DNA of 64,000 bases. Origin: Pseudomonadota bacterium. GTDB taxonomy: Bacteria; Desulfobacterota; Desulfobulbia; Desulfobulbales; Desulfocapsaceae. The DNA is taken from positions 1 to 64,000 of the forward strand of contig JAEYNP010000062.1 of the NCBI GenBank assembly GCA_023412495.1, given 5' to 3'. Shown one piece after another: positions 63,545 to 64,000 of this stretch. The position numbers and the translations under genes are program-made. The notes under the pieces were generated by a model, which was given only the letters and a program-made list of their open reading frames with translations, ran no database searches and had not been told where the DNA came from. Each line of letters starts with the position of its first letter. The stretch's first letter is position 1.

Positions 63545-63557
63545 TTAACATCGTTAC
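63545..63557. promoter_or_regulatory. TetR operator candidate O5 before the acyl-CoA synthetase
   Basis: TTAACATCGTTAC differs from O1 (GTAACATCGTTAC) at one base. About 90 bases upstream of the synthetase start codon, in position to control the minus-strand half of the propionate island. Confidence 0.6.
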
Positions 63558-63569
63558 TCGCGATGAATC

Positions 63570-64000
63570 ACCTCATTCATTTCCATGAAATATTTTTGTT
63601 TCTAATTATAAATAGATAAACGAAATTAACCAATTTCTGGCAAATGCAAATTATTTTCAGTAAATCAAAAACAAAAGGGATCGCGTTATTAACGTACACA
63701 CAGTATATCTTGTTGTTTTAACGATCTTTTCTTTCGTGATTTACAAACCTTGATTGCTTTCAGAAGAACATTGTTATCTTCTCATTATCTTTCAAAATTG
63801 ACTTTATTGCAGAATTCAATTATTTTTATTTCCAATCCTACCAAGACACAAACAACCAGCTATAGCTACATCACATATGGCATTGAAATACATAGATTTA
63901 ATACTACTCACCAAAGATTGTCCGGACAAAGCCGAAATCCCCCACACATCCCTCCCCCATAAATTCTTTAGATGATAAAAAGAGAGTGTGGAATAATGTT
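63570..64000. other. AT-rich right edge without a supported gene
   Basis: Strongly AT-rich compared with the rest. A 70-codon frame at 63750-63962 has no family features, a Ser/Thr/Ile/Tyr-heavy composition like random AT-rich DNA and no ribosome site, so it is not called. A small palindrome CGTTATTAACG lies near 63685. Confidence 0.5.

Noticed and set aside
61904..63619. 571-codon plus-strand frame
   Set aside because: Antisense shadow of the acyl-CoA synthetase; composition is typical of reversed GC-rich codons.
63750..63962. 70-codon frame at the right edge
   Set aside because: AT-rich random-looking composition, no ribosome site, no conserved features.

Overview
The window looks like a chromosomal segment of a propionate-metabolising Desulfobacterota bacterium, most likely of the Desulfobulbales. 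This is inferred from the gene content: a complete propionyl-CoA/methylmalonyl-CoA module, a PxxKW cysteine-rich protein of a kind I associate with this phylum, an MglB/MglA pair, and AT-poor genes separated by intergenic DNA full of palindromic repeats. No rRNA, tRNA, CRISPR array or intact mobile element was seen. The only transposon traces are two decayed fragments at the left edge.

Layout. 1-1070: insertion-sequence debris. 1073-2923: leuA (-) behind a leucine attenuator with its own leader peptide. 2960-3900: repeat-rich divergent spacer holding a strong promoter for ilvB. 3901-10634 (+): ilvB-ilvH (branched-chain amino acids), psd and pssA (phosphatidylethanolamine synthesis), rsmD, coaD, and a Rieske/cytochrome b pair. 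10723-15289 (-): mglB, mglA and a 1155-residue acidic protein with three copies of one helical domain. This is the most novel-looking locus. 15702-20579 (+, one small gene on -): tatD, yggS, a PxxKW protein, pilC, an HU/IHF protein and a ParB-like protein. 20608-31270 (-): ribD, nrdR, rpiB and a fatty-acid/phospholipid cluster (yceD-rpmF-plsX-fabH-acd-etfB-etfA-fabG-acpP-fabF). In this cluster an acyl-CoA dehydrogenase and a ferredoxin-domain ETF stand where fabD usually lies. 31444-34602 (-): Mla lipid-transport operon ending in a cyclic-nucleotide-binding protein. 34924-37027 (-): YejB/YejE permeases without partners. 37476-43999: RNase D, a small exported protein, malonyl-CoA decarboxylase, and an AcuB/AcuC/AcuI-like set.

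44243-63557 is a propionate island. Its + strand half carries TetR1, the Na+-pumping methylmalonyl-CoA decarboxylase mmdADCB, TetR2, epimerase, mutase and MeaB. Its - strand half carries propionyl/acetyl-CoA synthetase, sucC, sucD, a 12S-type carboxyltransferase, two small proteins and a 5S-type carboxyltransferase fused to a biotin domain. Together these activate propionate, carboxylate it to methylmalonyl-CoA, epimerise and rearrange it to succinyl-CoA, and conserve the thioester in SucCD. The Na+ pump offers a second, ion-coupled way to interconvert methylmalonyl-CoA and propionyl-CoA. Near-identical GTAAC-n3-GTTAC-type palindromes lie before both tetR genes, overlap both tetR start codons, and occur before the acyl-CoA synthetase. 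This suggests one shared regulon.

Intergenic DNA carries at least five families of dispersed inverted repeats and two larger palindromic elements resembling MITEs. Function calls come from reading protein motifs. No database search was possible.
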